Origin: Mediterranea massiliensis | GTDB taxonomy: Bacteria > Bacteroidota > Bacteroidia > Bacteroidales > Bacteroidaceae | DNA length: 64,000 nt | Assembly: GCA_015060695.1 (NCBI GenBank) | Contig: SUYA01000006.1 | Coordinates: 89,393 to 153,392 of the forward strand | Direction: 5' to 3' | Part shown: in pieces, positions 1 to 8,306 of the stretch | Numbering within the stretch: position 1 is the first letter of the stretch | Layout: the number at the start of each line of letters is the position of its first letter | Notes under the pieces: generated by a model | The model's input: only the letters and a program-made list of their open reading frames with translations | Database searches by the model: none | Told to the model about the DNA's origin: nothing | Position numbers and translations under genes: made by a program

Positions 1-1700
1 TTTTGTTTGCTCTTAAAAAGATTCTTTTCGTAGTCGCCCGGTATGTATTTTTTTGTACCGATGGCTAACATTAATTCTTCGCGATTTTTAAAGTTACGTG
101 ATTTGCGTATCTTTTCAATGTTACTTTCATTGAAGGGTATTTCCTCTTTTTTACAAAATTCCTCAAGAATTATCTCTCCTTTCTTTTGATAGTTCTTTGC
201 TTCTTTGCGTAGGATAGAGGATATTTTGTTGTGTGCACGGGCGGTTGTCACAAAAGTCTCCCATTCGGGTTGTACTCGTTGTGCTTTAGAAGTAAGAATC
301 TCTACTTGATCGCCACTTTGGAGTTTATGGCTTAGAGGTACTAATTTATGATTGACTTTAGCTCCGATGCAATGACTTCCTAAATCAGTGTGTAAAGAGA
401 ATGCGAAATCCAATGCGGTACATCCTTGAGGCATCGTTCTAATTTCTCCTTTAGGTGTGAAAACAAATATTTCGGATGCAAACAGATTTAGTTTTATTGT
501 ATCTAAGAAATCAATGGCATCTGGTTGCGGATCGTCCAAAATTTCTTTGATAGTGTGTAGCCATTTATCCAATTCCCCTTCGTCTTCACTACCTCCTCCT
601 TCCTTGTATTTCCAATGAGCAGCAAATCCTTGTTCAGCGACATCATTCATGCGCTCGCTTCTAATCTGAACTTCTATCCATTGTCCATGATTGCCCATCA
701 AAGTAACGTGTAATGCTTGGTATCCGTTTGATTTTGGATGACTGAGCCAATCGCGTAGACGATCCGGATGGGGTTTGTAAATTTTGCAAATAGAAACATA
801 GATGTCAAAGCAATCGTTCAATTCTTCTTCAATGTTTTGTGGCTCGAAGATGATTCGTACAGCTAAAATGTCGTAGATTTCTTCGAACGGAACGTGCTTG
901 GTTTGCATCTTGTTCCAAATGGAATATATGGATTTTACTCGGGCAAGAATGCGGTATTTCAATCCCATCCGGTCAAGTTGAGTTCGGATAGGGGCGGTAA
1001 ATTCTTGGAATACCTTATCACGTTCTGGTGCTGTGGCTGCAAGTTTATCTTCTATCTCATTGTATTTTTCCGGATGTTCATACTTGAAACTTAAATTCTC
1101 AAGTTCTGTCTTTATTTTGTATAAGCCCAATCGGTTGGCAAGTGGAGCATATATGTACAATGTTTCACCGGCAATTTTATATTGCTTGTTGGGCATCATA
1201 GATCCCAAAGTTCGCATATTGTGTAAACGGTCGGCTATTTTAATGAGTATGACACGAATATCATCACTCATAGTTAGAAGCAGCTTTTTGAAGTTTTCGG
1301 CTTGTGCTGAAGCACGATCGCCGAAAATACCTCCAGAGATTTTTGTCAAACCATCTACAATTTGTGCAATTTTTGGGCCAAATATATTTGAAATATCTTC
1401 TACCGTATAGTCTGTGTCTTCTACTACATCGTGTAGTAATGCTGCACAAATGGAAGTAGAGCCTAATCCTATCTCATTGCATACGATTTTGGCTACAGCA
1501 AGTGGATGCATTATGTAGGGTTCGCCCGAACGACGTTTGATGCCTTTATGGGCTTGATTGGCAAAATTGAATGCTTTGGTAATAATTTCGATGCGTTTAC
1601 GATGTTTTGTTGCTAAATAATCATTCAGCAATTCTTGAAACGCTTGTTCAATCAGTGCGTTTTCAATTTTTTCTTTTGTCATGTCCACATTTTCTTTCAT
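1..1700 (-). CDS. Rel/SpoT (p)ppGpp synthetase-hydrolase, C-terminus cut by window edge
   Basis: Bifunctional alarmone enzyme of the RelA/SpoT family, making and degrading (p)ppGpp in the stringent response. I read the frame from the minus strand: ATG at 1700, running open to the window start, so about 566 residues are visible of the roughly 735 usual in the family. The N-terminal HD hydrolase domain keeps its histidines and HDVVED motif (about residues 65-96) and the HD-associated IADRLHNMRT stretch near 155-164. The synthetase domain follows (about 230-360), then a TGS domain (about 410-470). The missing part would hold the helical and ACT domains. The intact HD motif suggests active hydrolysis. 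A near-consensus promoter lies just upstream. Start choice: the first ATG after the promoter; a second ATG lies six codons in. Confidence 0.95.
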   Translation of the reverse strand, partial: MKENVDMTKEKIENALIEQAFQELLNDYLATKHRKRIEIITKAFNFANQAHKGIKRRSGEPYIMHPLAVAKIVCNEIGLGSTSICAALLHDVVEDTDYTVEDISNIFGPKIAQIVDGLTKISGGIFGDRASAQAENFKKLLLTMSDDIRVILIKIADRLHNMRTLGSMMPNKQYKIAGETLYIYAPLANRLGLYKIKTELENLSFKYEHPEKYNEIEDKLAATAPERDKVFQEFTAPIRTQLDRMGLKYRILARVKSIYSIWNKMQTKHVPFEEIYDILAVRIIFEPQNIEEELNDCFDIYVSICKIYKPHPDRLRDWLSHPKSNGYQALHVTLMGNHGQWIEVQIRSERMNDVAEQGFAAHWKYKEGGGSEDEGELDKWLHTIKEILDDPQPDAIDFLDTIKLNLFASEIFVFTPKGEIRTMPQGCTALDFAFSLHTDLGSHCIGAKVNHKLVPLSHKLQSGDQVEILTSKAQRVQPEWETFVTTARAHNKISSILRKEAKNYQKKGEIILEEFCKKEEIPFNESNIEKIRKSRNFKNREELMLAIGTKKYIPGDYEKNLFKSKQ

Positions 1701-1725
1701 ATTCCCAACGCTTTTTCTTAATTTG

Positions 1726-1755
1726 CAAAAATAAGTATTAATCGTAATTCTGCAA
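1726..1755 (-). promoter_or_regulatory. Bacteroides-type promoter of the rel/spoT gene
   Basis: On the minus strand a TTG (1753-1755) is followed after 19 bp by TATTTTTG (1726-1733), matching the -33/-7 pattern (TTTG, TAnnTTTG) of Bacteroides promoters. Transcription would begin near 1719, leaving a leader of about 20 nt before the ATG at 1700. This suggests the alarmone gene can be transcribed separately from the upstream lytic transglycosylase gene. Confidence 0.6.
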
Positions 1756-1766
1756 CTATTTTTCTC

Positions 1767-3032
1767 TTATTTATATATCTTTAATCGCTTACCTGCTGTG
1801 ATTCGGTTGTTCCGTAATCCGTTCCAGCTTCGTAGTTGTTTTACTGTAACGTTGTATTTCAGAGCTATACCTCCTAATGTTTCACCACTTTTAATTTTGT
1901 GGTAGGTCAATTTGCCCTTTCCAACAGTTGGAGTGATATTCCTATTATTGTTGCTTGCTGTTACAACACGGCGATTCTTGAAGAATTCGTTATTTCGGTG
2001 ATTATATATGGTGTCTTGTCGGTCAATAAATGTACTTATCTGTTTGATTGGAAGTCGTAAGGGGTATGTTTTGCTATTCCCAGGTATGATATTGCGCTTG
2101 TATTGTGGATTAAGACTTTTAAGCTCTTCTATGCTGATTCCGCAAATATCGGCAATTTGCTGGAAATGCAAATTCTTGGATATATGTATTGTGTCTGTAT
2201 TGGCAGGGATATTTGTCTCCATAGGACAAATGTTGTGGTTGCAATAATAGGTCATTACATAGTTTGCGGCAATGAAGGCTGGTACGTATCCCCGTGTTTC
2301 GCGGGGTAGGTAATTATAAATTTCCCAATAGTCAGTTTTACCTCCTGAGCGTCTGATGGCTTTATTTACATTGCCGGGTCCACAATTGTAAGCGGCAATT
2401 ACCAAATTCCAGTCTTTGTATATGCCGTATAAATCTTTTAGGTAACGTGCTGCAGCCCAAGTGGATTTAATAGGATCTCGTCGTTCATCAACGTAACTGT
2501 TGTTTTCCAATCCGTATAATTGGCCTGTTCGTAATACGAATTGCCATAATCCTGTTGCTTTGGCGCGAGAGACTGCCGATGGATTCAGAGCCGATTCAAT
2601 GATGGGCAGGAATCTTAGTTCGATGGGCAGGTCATAGGCATCAAGTGCTTCTTCGAATATGGGCATATAAAAGTTACATGCGCTTAACATAAAAGATACT
2701 TGGTTGCGTAACTTCCCTGTGTAGCGGTCGATGTATTGGCGTACAATGTCATTGTAGGGCATTTCCATTATGGTGGGCATGCGGTGAAGACGGTCTATGT
2801 AAACCGAATCGCTGAATGTTGGATTATCAGTAGAGGTGCTACAATCTTTGCCCCAATCTAGATAGTTCTTGGCTTTCCAGTCTTGTAGCAAACTATCAAG
2901 GGGATAAGTCATACCTGTTGGTAGGTCGATGCTATCTTTATGTATAACATCGTCTTGAGCAGATAGCGTAATGGGGTAGATAATTGTTAATACTATATAT
3001 AATATGTACTTTTTAAAACGTTTCTTGTTCAT
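1767..3032 (-). CDS. Lytic transglycosylase (MltD-like) with LysM domains
   Basis: Periplasmic peptidoglycan-cleaving enzyme, 421 residues. Residues 1-26 form a signal peptide ending in LSAQ. A SLT-type lysozyme-like domain spans about 130-265, with the presumed catalytic Glu in IIESALNPSA (E146) and the family motifs GLWQF and AAYNCGPGNV. A weak LysM-like segment lies at about 281-328 and a clear LysM (YHKIKSGETL to LKIYK) at 377-420, giving binding to glycan strands. The organisation matches MltD of Gram-negatives. It follows the DUF5683 gene after 15 nt, so it is probably co-transcribed with parA-parB-DUF5683. The catalytic assignment comes from the family; membrane anchoring is unclear because no lipobox is seen. 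Confidence 0.93.
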   Translation of the reverse strand: MNKKRFKKYILYIVLTIIYPITLSAQDDVIHKDSIDLPTGMTYPLDSLLQDWKAKNYLDWGKDCSTSTDNPTFSDSVYIDRLHRMPTIMEMPYNDIVRQYIDRYTGKLRNQVSFMLSACNFYMPIFEEALDAYDLPIELRFLPIIESALNPSAVSRAKATGLWQFVLRTGQLYGLENNSYVDERRDPIKSTWAAARYLKDLYGIYKDWNLVIAAYNCGPGNVNKAIRRSGGKTDYWEIYNYLPRETRGYVPAFIAANYVMTYYCNHNICPMETNIPANTDTIHISKNLHFQQIADICGISIEELKSLNPQYKRNIIPGNSKTYPLRLPIKQISTFIDRQDTIYNHRNNEFFKNRRVVTASNNNRNITPTVGKGKLTYHKIKSGETLGGIALKYNVTVKQLRSWNGLRNNRITAGKRLKIYK

Positions 3033-3047
3033 ATGATTATTGATTGG

Positions 3048-3842
3048 TTAAAAACTGAAACTGCATTGTACACCCACATTTCTTCTGTGAGAGTTGATAC
3101 CGGGATTTTCGATAGATGCTGGTTCTATTTTCATACTTAAATCAGGGGTGATGTCGAAATTGGATAATTCGGCGTCGATGTAGGCATCAACTACGGATAG
3201 CAGATAGACTCCGATAAAAGCGAATATACTTAAATCGCGATAGCGTCGGTAGGTGTCTTTCCGTTTTCGTAGGAGTTCTGTCAATTGTGATTTGGAGACT
3301 CGGTTTATGTAGCCAGGTGGCAATAAATCGGTGATAGTAGTGGAGTTCCAACGTTCATTCACGGCATCTTTATAGGCGCTAGAATAGTCTTTATACATTT
3401 TTCCATTCCACGTCAAAGCATAGGCGCAACCTGCAAAACCTCCATAGAAAATGGGGAGTTTCCAATATTTTTTATTGTAAATCTGTCCTCCTCCTGGAAT
3501 GATGAGAGCCATCCAAGTGGCTTTTGTGGGGTTAGGTCGCCATATGTTTTGGTATGCTGCAGGTTGTAAACTTTCAGTTGGCGTTTCTTCTATTTCGGGA
3601 GTGATACTTGTTGTCAATTCCTTTATGTTTCGTTCGTTTTCGGCGGCAATGCTGTCAATGGTATCGGCCTTTATTTGTAATGCTTTCGGTTTTATACCAG
3701 TAAGTGAGTCTTTTAGCAAAACGTTGTCCCGTTTGGCGGCGGCTCGAGGACGGTTTTGGCCATATGCGTCAATCCCTGCTGTTTGTAAAAAACAAATCAG
3801 TAGGGCTATGATAATTTGATATGTACTTCTCTGGTGTGTCAT
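3048..3842 (-). CDS. DUF5683 domain membrane protein
   Basis: Conserved Bacteroidetes protein of 264 residues with a signal-like N-terminus (about 1-28), a low-complexity charged linker, and a DUF5683 region (about 100-230). The hallmark is a hydrophobic segment TKATWMALIIPGGGQIYNKK around 106-125 and a further helix near 203-220. Its function is unknown. Its ATG overlaps the stop of parB by 4 nt (ATGA), which implies translational coupling. Association with parAB and a lytic transglycosylase hints at a role in the envelope or in linking segregation with division, but that is inference from context only. Confidence 0.85.
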   Translation of the reverse strand: MTHQRSTYQIIIALLICFLQTAGIDAYGQNRPRAAAKRDNVLLKDSLTGIKPKALQIKADTIDSIAAENERNIKELTTSITPEIEETPTESLQPAAYQNIWRPNPTKATWMALIIPGGGQIYNKKYWKLPIFYGGFAGCAYALTWNGKMYKDYSSAYKDAVNERWNSTTITDLLPPGYINRVSKSQLTELLRKRKDTYRRYRDLSIFAFIGVYLLSVVDAYIDAELSNFDITPDLSMKIEPASIENPGINSHRRNVGVQCSFSF

Positions 3843-4729
3843 TTATTTTTTAGTGTGTCCAATATTTCGATGATTCTCTCCAATTCTTCTTCATTGCCGA
3901 AAGAGATACTTATTTTCCCTTTCCCGCTTTCCGAGCAGGTGAGTTGTACCTTGGTGTTAAAGAAGTCAGAGAGTTGCTTCTTTAATAATTTATATTCGTT
4001 TGTTTTATGATGGCGTGCCGGTGTTATTTTCTTCTCTCCTAAATTAATGCTTTCTCCTTCGCTCAGTGCTTTGACCAATTCTTCTACTTTGCGTACAGAA
4101 TAACCTTCGGCTATGATTTCTTCCAATAATTTGACTTGCGCTTTGGGGTCGTTCAGTGCCAATAGTGCACGGGCATGCCCCATGTCTATTTGTTTTTTTT
4201 GCAAAGCCATTTGGATTGGAGCAGGCAGCTTTAGTAGGCGCAGATAGTTGGCAATGGTGGCGCGTTTCTTACCTACCCGTTCGCTTAACCGTTCTTGTGT
4301 CAAGCCGTATTCTTCTAATAGATGTTGATAGGCCAATGCAATTTCTACCGAGTTTAAGTCTTCACGTTGTATGTTTTCAATGAGTGCCATTTCCATGACA
4401 TTCTCATCGTCTGCGGTGCGGATGTAGGCCGGAATTGTTGTTAGCCCGGCTATTTGTGAGGCACGGAAACGCCGTTCGCCTGCAATGATTTGGTATTCAT
4501 TGTCCGACATCTTGCGAAGTGTGATGGGCTGTATTATTCCTATTTCTGAAATAGAATCGGCCAATTCTTGCAGGGCTGTAGGTTCAAAGTCGCGGCGTGG
4601 TTGGTTGGGGTTGGCTACAATTTTCTTCAGTTCTATCTCGCTGATGGAAGAAGAGCCTTCGGTTTGTATGTCGTCCATTGATAGCAATGCATCCAATCCA
4701 CGTCCCAATGCATTTCTTTTTTGTGCCAT
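3839..4729 (-). CDS. parB: Chromosome partitioning protein ParB
   Basis: Site-specific DNA-binding CTPase that loads at parS and spreads, acting with ParA to segregate the origin region. The 296-residue protein starts with the usual RNALGRGLDALL N-terminus. It has the ParB/Spo0J nuclease-like fold with the GERRFRA (CTP-binding) and ENIQREDLN motifs at about 84-120, a helix-turn-helix region (QERLSERVGKKRATIANYLRLL) at about 144-166, and a C-terminal dimerisation segment. It lies 36 bp downstream of parA. No perfect parS palindrome was found in the window, though half-sites resembling it occur in the palindrome array at 6032-6178. Confidence 0.95.
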   Translation of the reverse strand: MAQKRNALGRGLDALLSMDDIQTEGSSSISEIELKKIVANPNQPRRDFEPTALQELADSISEIGIIQPITLRKMSDNEYQIIAGERRFRASQIAGLTTIPAYIRTADDENVMEMALIENIQREDLNSVEIALAYQHLLEEYGLTQERLSERVGKKRATIANYLRLLKLPAPIQMALQKKQIDMGHARALLALNDPKAQVKLLEEIIAEGYSVRKVEELVKALSEGESINLGEKKITPARHHKTNEYKLLKKQLSDFFNTKVQLTCSESGKGKISISFGNEEELERIIEILDTLKNK

Positions 4730-4765
4730 ATAGGTATTTCTTTGTAGTTTGTTATTACTATTTTA

Positions 4766-5527
4766 TTAATTTTTGTTTATCAATTCTTTAGCTAATGCCA
4801 TGTGATTTCTTGCTCCGTTAGAGTCAGCGTCATAAAGAATGGCTGGTAGCCCGTGGCTAGGTGCTTCACTCAATTTTACATTGCGTTGGATGACGGTGTT
4901 GAACACCAACTCCTGGAAATGACGTTTTACTTCATCGTAAATTTGGTTGGCTTGTCGCAAACGGCTATCATACATGGTCAGTAAGAAGCCTTCTATTTCT
5001 AATTGAGGATTTAATTTTGACTTTATAATTTTGATGGTATTCAGTAACTTGCTGATACCTTCTAATGCAAAATACTCGGCTTGAACGGGTATAATGACCG
5101 AGTCGGCAGCAGTCAATGAATTGACGGTAATTAAGCCTAACGATGGAGAGCAGTCAATCAAGATATAGTCGTATTCATCTTTCAATGGTGTCAAAACCTC
5201 TTTCATGATTTTCTCTCGGTTTTTCATGTTCAGCATTTCTATTTCAGCTCCAACAAGATTGATGTGTGAAGAGATGATTTTCAATGTGTCAATTTCGGTG
5301 TCATGAATGGCTTCTTTTACATCTGCTCGGTCAATCAGACATTCATAAATGGTACACGATGTCTGTTTGATGTCCACACCCAGTCCAGACGAGGCATTGG
5401 CTTGAGGATCGGCATCTACTACCAATACTTTTTTTTCGAGGGTAGCCAATGAAGCTGCCAGATTGATGGTTGTTGTTGTTTTACCTACGCCTCCTTTTTG
5501 ATTAGCTAAAGCAATAATTTTTCCCAT
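4766..5527 (-). CDS. parA: Chromosome partitioning ATPase ParA (Soj)
   Basis: Deviant Walker-type ATPase of 253 residues that forms the nucleoid gradient used by ParB. The N-terminus carries the deviant Walker A motif KGGVGKTTTTINLA (about 10-23). Switch I and Walker B regions are seen in VVDADPQANASSGLG (about 37-51) and YILIDCSPSLGL (about 120-131). Length and motifs match chromosomal Soj-type ParA rather than plasmid ParA, because there is no N-terminal DNA-binding extension. It leads a probable operon with parB, DUF5683 and the lytic transglycosylase. A -7-like element on the minus strand lies about 145 bp upstream. Confidence 0.96.
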   Translation of the reverse strand: MGKIIALANQKGGVGKTTTTINLAASLATLEKKVLVVDADPQANASSGLGVDIKQTSCTIYECLIDRADVKEAIHDTEIDTLKIISSHINLVGAEIEMLNMKNREKIMKEVLTPLKDEYDYILIDCSPSLGLITVNSLTAADSVIIPVQAEYFALEGISKLLNTIKIIKSKLNPQLEIEGFLLTMYDSRLRQANQIYDEVKRHFQELVFNTVIQRNVKLSEAPSHGLPAILYDADSNGARNHMALAKELINKN

Positions 5528-5669
5528 ATCCTATTTTTTTTTTATAGGCAGCGAAGTAAGTCATTTATTTTAATACCGCCTGCTTACATCGGGCAGAGAT
5601 TGCAAAAACTGTTGAAAACTTACCTGTTTTGTTAATAACTCTATCCGATGTTCTTATATATTAAAGAGG

Positions 5670-5677
5670 CAAATGTA
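5670..5677 (-). promoter_or_regulatory. -7 element, probable parA operon promoter
   Basis: The minus strand reads TACATTTG, an exact TAnnTTTG match, 143 bp before the parA start. The -33 region is only T-rich. If used, it would give a long untranslated leader of about 135 nt. Confidence 0.4.
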
Positions 5678-6031
5678 GCTATTTATTTTTGAAAAACGGT
5701 GTTTATGCTCGAACCTTTTACATGTTTTAGCTGATTTATTAAAGTTTTGTAAGTTGAATCCTTTGGATAAGGGGAGAGCACAATCCTATTCTATATCTAA
5801 AAATCAGTGGAATATTGTTGTATGTATGATAAATTTTCTGATAAGGTTTTGTCAAGTGATTGTAGTAGTAATGTGACGAAAACTCTTTCTGCTTTTTATT
5901 TCCCTCTCTAAAGTTGTTTTTGTGATTTTAATGTCACAAGAGTTTTAAATAAGATGGTTAGCAAACGAATTATCAACAAAGAGAATATTAAATGAGAGTG
6001 TGACATTGCTTTTATGTTACACATGGTTTTT

Positions 6032-6178
6032 GTTTCTCTCCAAGAAACGAACTAACCATTTGTTTCATTAGTATGAAACACTTTGTTTCGATAGAGAGAA
6101 ACTCTTTGTTTCATATGCTGAAACACTTTGTTTCATGCGGTGAAACACTTTGTTTCAAGGGCGAAAACAGATAGTTTC
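6032..6178. repeat. Palindrome array A (GAAAC-N5-GTTTC units, 22-23 bp pitch)
   Basis: A run of short inverted repeats. The clearest units are TGAAACACTTTGTTTCA-like palindromes beginning (at GAAAC) at 6075, 6098, 6120 and 6142. A degenerate unit follows at 6163-6178, and partial ones precede at 6032-6066. GTTTC half-sites fall at 6062, 6085, 6108, 6130, 6152 and 6174, a spacing of 23, 23, 22, 22 and 22 bp. The 6-8 bp between units is not conserved. It lies between the 3' end of the DUF4435 gene and parA. Two further arrays in the window use the same pitch with different sequences. Confidence 0.9.
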
Positions 6179-6322
6179 GGCGCACAAAACAGACGCAATA
6201 CAACTCTTTAGAGGGCTATAATTACTGAATATAATAGATTTTAAACCGTGTATGGACTTTATAGGCTCCATAAACATCGGTAAAAGTGAGTAAAATGGGG
6301 AGAATTGGAAGTGTCAAAAGAA

Positions 6323-7324
6323 TCAAACTGACTTTTTCAGCATGGCATTAATGTCTTTTCTAATACGTTCGTAAAGGAAAAGATTCTCGAAATTGTCGTT
6401 CTTTTTCAACATTAGCCTAACGCCTATCTGACTATTTTCATAGCAACTCAGTTCGTTTTGATATTGCTGCCCGTGTATGGCATATTGTCTGATTTCACGT
6501 TCTCGCTCGCGTCGAAGGGCTGCGCAGACGGGTGATAATAGCTTTAAAACTACATGTTCGAAGATGTGGTGCCCCTGCATATATAAGTAAGTAGTCTGGG
6601 GAGTGACGCCCAATGCTTCGATTTCTTTCTCGAAAGCATAGACACTTTGTTGGTGTCGGGCGTGTCGTTTCTGAATCTTAGACAATTTGCTTTTTACACG
6701 TCGTTCAATGTCTTGAAGCATGCGTTCGGGTTGTTGTAAATCAATGACTTCAAGCCCCGTATGATTGCTTAATTCGTGAATGGGAAACAGGTCGGCATTG
6801 CCCGTTTTTTGAAACCATAGGTGCCAGATGAATAGTGGAAATACAATTTGAGAATAGTTGCTCATGAATGCAGGAAAGTCAATGATGGCTCGATCGTTTA
6901 AGGTAGATTGTACACACACTTCGTGTAGCGACTCGGCATAGCATTGGAAGTTCTCGATGGCATATCCGTAGGTTTGTATGATAAACGGGTTGTTGTTGAC
7001 CTGCCGCGATTGCTTGTTGGCTTGTTGGAATAGATAGTCGTAGTCGCTATCCACACAAGCAATCATGTTTCGTCCTAATCCTCTTGTGTTGAGTAGATTC
7101 ATCAGTACCTGCTTCTTTCCTTTTGTCAACGATTTGTTGGAGGGAAGCATGATTTGAAAGTAGTGGTCTTCGTCTTCAAAATCGGCTAAGATAGAGCGCC
7201 AAAAAGCAACATCGTCATAGCTTTCTACAAAGGCGATGATACGTCGGCGATGCTTTGAGGGAGACAACTTATTGGCCGCTCCCAAATAGGCAGAGGTGAG
7301 ATTGTCTTTCAGTTTCTTAGCCAT
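6323..7324 (-). CDS. DUF4435 (TOPRIM-like) protein, partner of the upstream ATPase
   Basis: The 333-residue protein belongs to the DUF4435 family, whose fold resembles the TOPRIM nuclease domain. The visible acidic motifs fit that fold: FVESYDD (E34), CVDSDYD (D92, D94) and YAIENFQCY (E124). The start codon overlaps the end of the ATPase gene by 8 nt, so the two are translationally coupled. In PARIS (AriA ATPase with AriB DUF4435) and related OLD-like systems this pairing senses phage proteins and releases a toxic nuclease. Here the ATPase is much smaller and the pair sits among core genes, so a defence role is inference. An internal housekeeping role cannot be excluded. Confidence 0.8.
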   Translation of the reverse strand: MAKKLKDNLTSAYLGAANKLSPSKHRRRIIAFVESYDDVAFWRSILADFEDEDHYFQIMLPSNKSLTKGKKQVLMNLLNTRGLGRNMIACVDSDYDYLFQQANKQSRQVNNNPFIIQTYGYAIENFQCYAESLHEVCVQSTLNDRAIIDFPAFMSNYSQIVFPLFIWHLWFQKTGNADLFPIHELSNHTGLEVIDLQQPERMLQDIERRVKSKLSKIQKRHARHQQSVYAFEKEIEALGVTPQTTYLYMQGHHIFEHVVLKLLSPVCAALRREREREIRQYAIHGQQYQNELSCYENSQIGVRLMLKKNDNFENLFLYERIRKDINAMLKKSV

Positions 7325-8150
7325 TGTTTAGGGTGTCTGTGGTTATTTCGCTGACTTCGGTTACGCAATCCAACCATCCGTCCATGATAACGGCGGGCGA
7401 GTGGGTGGTAAGTATCAATTGGAGGTCGGGGTTCAAAGCTTTAATCATGCCAATCAGTTTTTGTTGCCATTCGATGTGAAGCGAGGCTTCCGGCTCGTCC
7501 ATGATAAGCACACTGCGTGAGCCGTTGCGAACCAAAGCCGTCAGCAATATGACCAACATTTGCTTTTCTCCAGACGATAATTTATAAGGAGAGAGTTGCT
7601 CTTGGTCTTGATAGAAAGCAATGTCGTTGCGTTTGCGGTCTATTTTCTTGCGAGTATAGCTGAATAAATCGTCAATCATGTCTTGAAAGCGACGTTTGGG
7701 TATCGAAATATTGGCGGCTTGCATCCGTTCTTCTTCATTACCAGTCAGTAACTCTATCATTTTATTGCTCATGTTGACTTGGTAATCTAAATATCGGCGT
7801 TGAAGCAGGTAAAGTTGCCAATCTAATTCCGACCTTACTTGGGGGTCGGCCATTCGAGCAGTAAAGTCGCCCATAACCAACGGACGGTCATAGCTGCGAA
7901 TAACATCATAAGGAATGAATGTGGCTTGAGGGTTATCAAAAAAAACCTGAACACCGTTGCGCTCTTCGGTTTTCATCTCACCGGTAGTTTGCTCCAAATA
8001 AGTAACCGAACGGTTTAGAATAGTGGTTTTTCCAACTCCGTTGATGCCGGATAATATATTTACGTCGGGGCGTAAGTCCCAAGCAATGTTGTAACGTTGC
8101 CACAGACCATGTATTTCGATTCGTTTAATGTAATTGGCTTGAATTTCCAT
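7317..8150 (-). CDS. ABC/OLD-type AAA ATPase
   Basis: Compact ATPase of 277 residues with all motifs of the ABC/SMC-like AAA_21/AAA_15 group. It has Walker A GINGVGKTT (35-43), signature LSSGEKQ (191-197), Walker B SVLIMDEPE (213-221) and H-loop TTHSP (248-252). The region between Walker A and signature (about 60-190) is short, without the long coiled coil of Rad50/SMC. It lacks its own TOPRIM domain, which is supplied by the overlapping downstream DUF4435 gene. AriA of PARIS and class 2 OLD proteins are the nearest concepts. It is transcribed away from tig; a TAnnTTTG element lies at 8177-8184. Confidence 0.85.
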   Translation of the reverse strand: MEIQANYIKRIEIHGLWQRYNIAWDLRPDVNILSGINGVGKTTILNRSVTYLEQTTGEMKTEERNGVQVFFDNPQATFIPYDVIRSYDRPLVMGDFTARMADPQVRSELDWQLYLLQRRYLDYQVNMSNKMIELLTGNEEERMQAANISIPKRRFQDMIDDLFSYTRKKIDRKRNDIAFYQDQEQLSPYKLSSGEKQMLVILLTALVRNGSRSVLIMDEPEASLHIEWQQKLIGMIKALNPDLQLILTTHSPAVIMDGWLDCVTEVSEITTDTLNNG

Positions 8151-8176
8151 AATAGAAAACGATTAAGTTGCTTCGA

Positions 8177-8184
8177 CAAAGATA
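8177..8184 (-). promoter_or_regulatory. -7 element for the ATPase-DUF4435 pair
   Basis: The minus strand reads TATCTTTG, an exact TAnnTTTG match 27 bp before the ATPase ATG. The -33 region is A/T-rich without a clear TTTG. Confidence 0.45.
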
Positions 8185-8224
8185 GCTAAGTTTTTTAAAA
8201 ACACATAAATCAAGAGATATTTTT

Positions 8225-8255
8225 TTTGTTAATTAAAAGATTAGCACTAATTTTG
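8225..8255 (+). promoter_or_regulatory. Promoter of tig
   Basis: TTTG (8225-8228) and TAATTTTG (8248-8255) are separated by 19 bp, a full match to the Bacteroides -33/-7 consensus. Transcription would start near 8262, giving a leader of about 45 nt before the ATG at 8307. This excludes the longer reading frame that opens inside the promoter at 8226. Confidence 0.75.
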
Positions 8256-8306
8256 CACCCTCAAAATGGAAATAGAAAATATAAATTAAAAAATAATTGT
8301 TGTAGA

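Larger units (their letters stand above)
5528..6322. other. 795-bp intergenic region upstream of parA
   Basis: AT-rich gap between parA and the DUF4435 gene, both on the minus strand. I see no convincing gene in it. It holds a minus-strand TACATTTG (5670-5677), a good -7 element for parA, although no clear -33 accompanies it. It also holds the palindrome array A at 6032-6178. The middle part (about 5700-6020) contains only scattered short inverted repeats. Confidence 0.6.

Noticed and set aside
6032..6178. A true parS cluster
   Set aside because: Half-sites match, but the 2-bp centre required by ParB is replaced by 5-6 bp, and no perfect 16-bp parS is present. Kept only as a finding.
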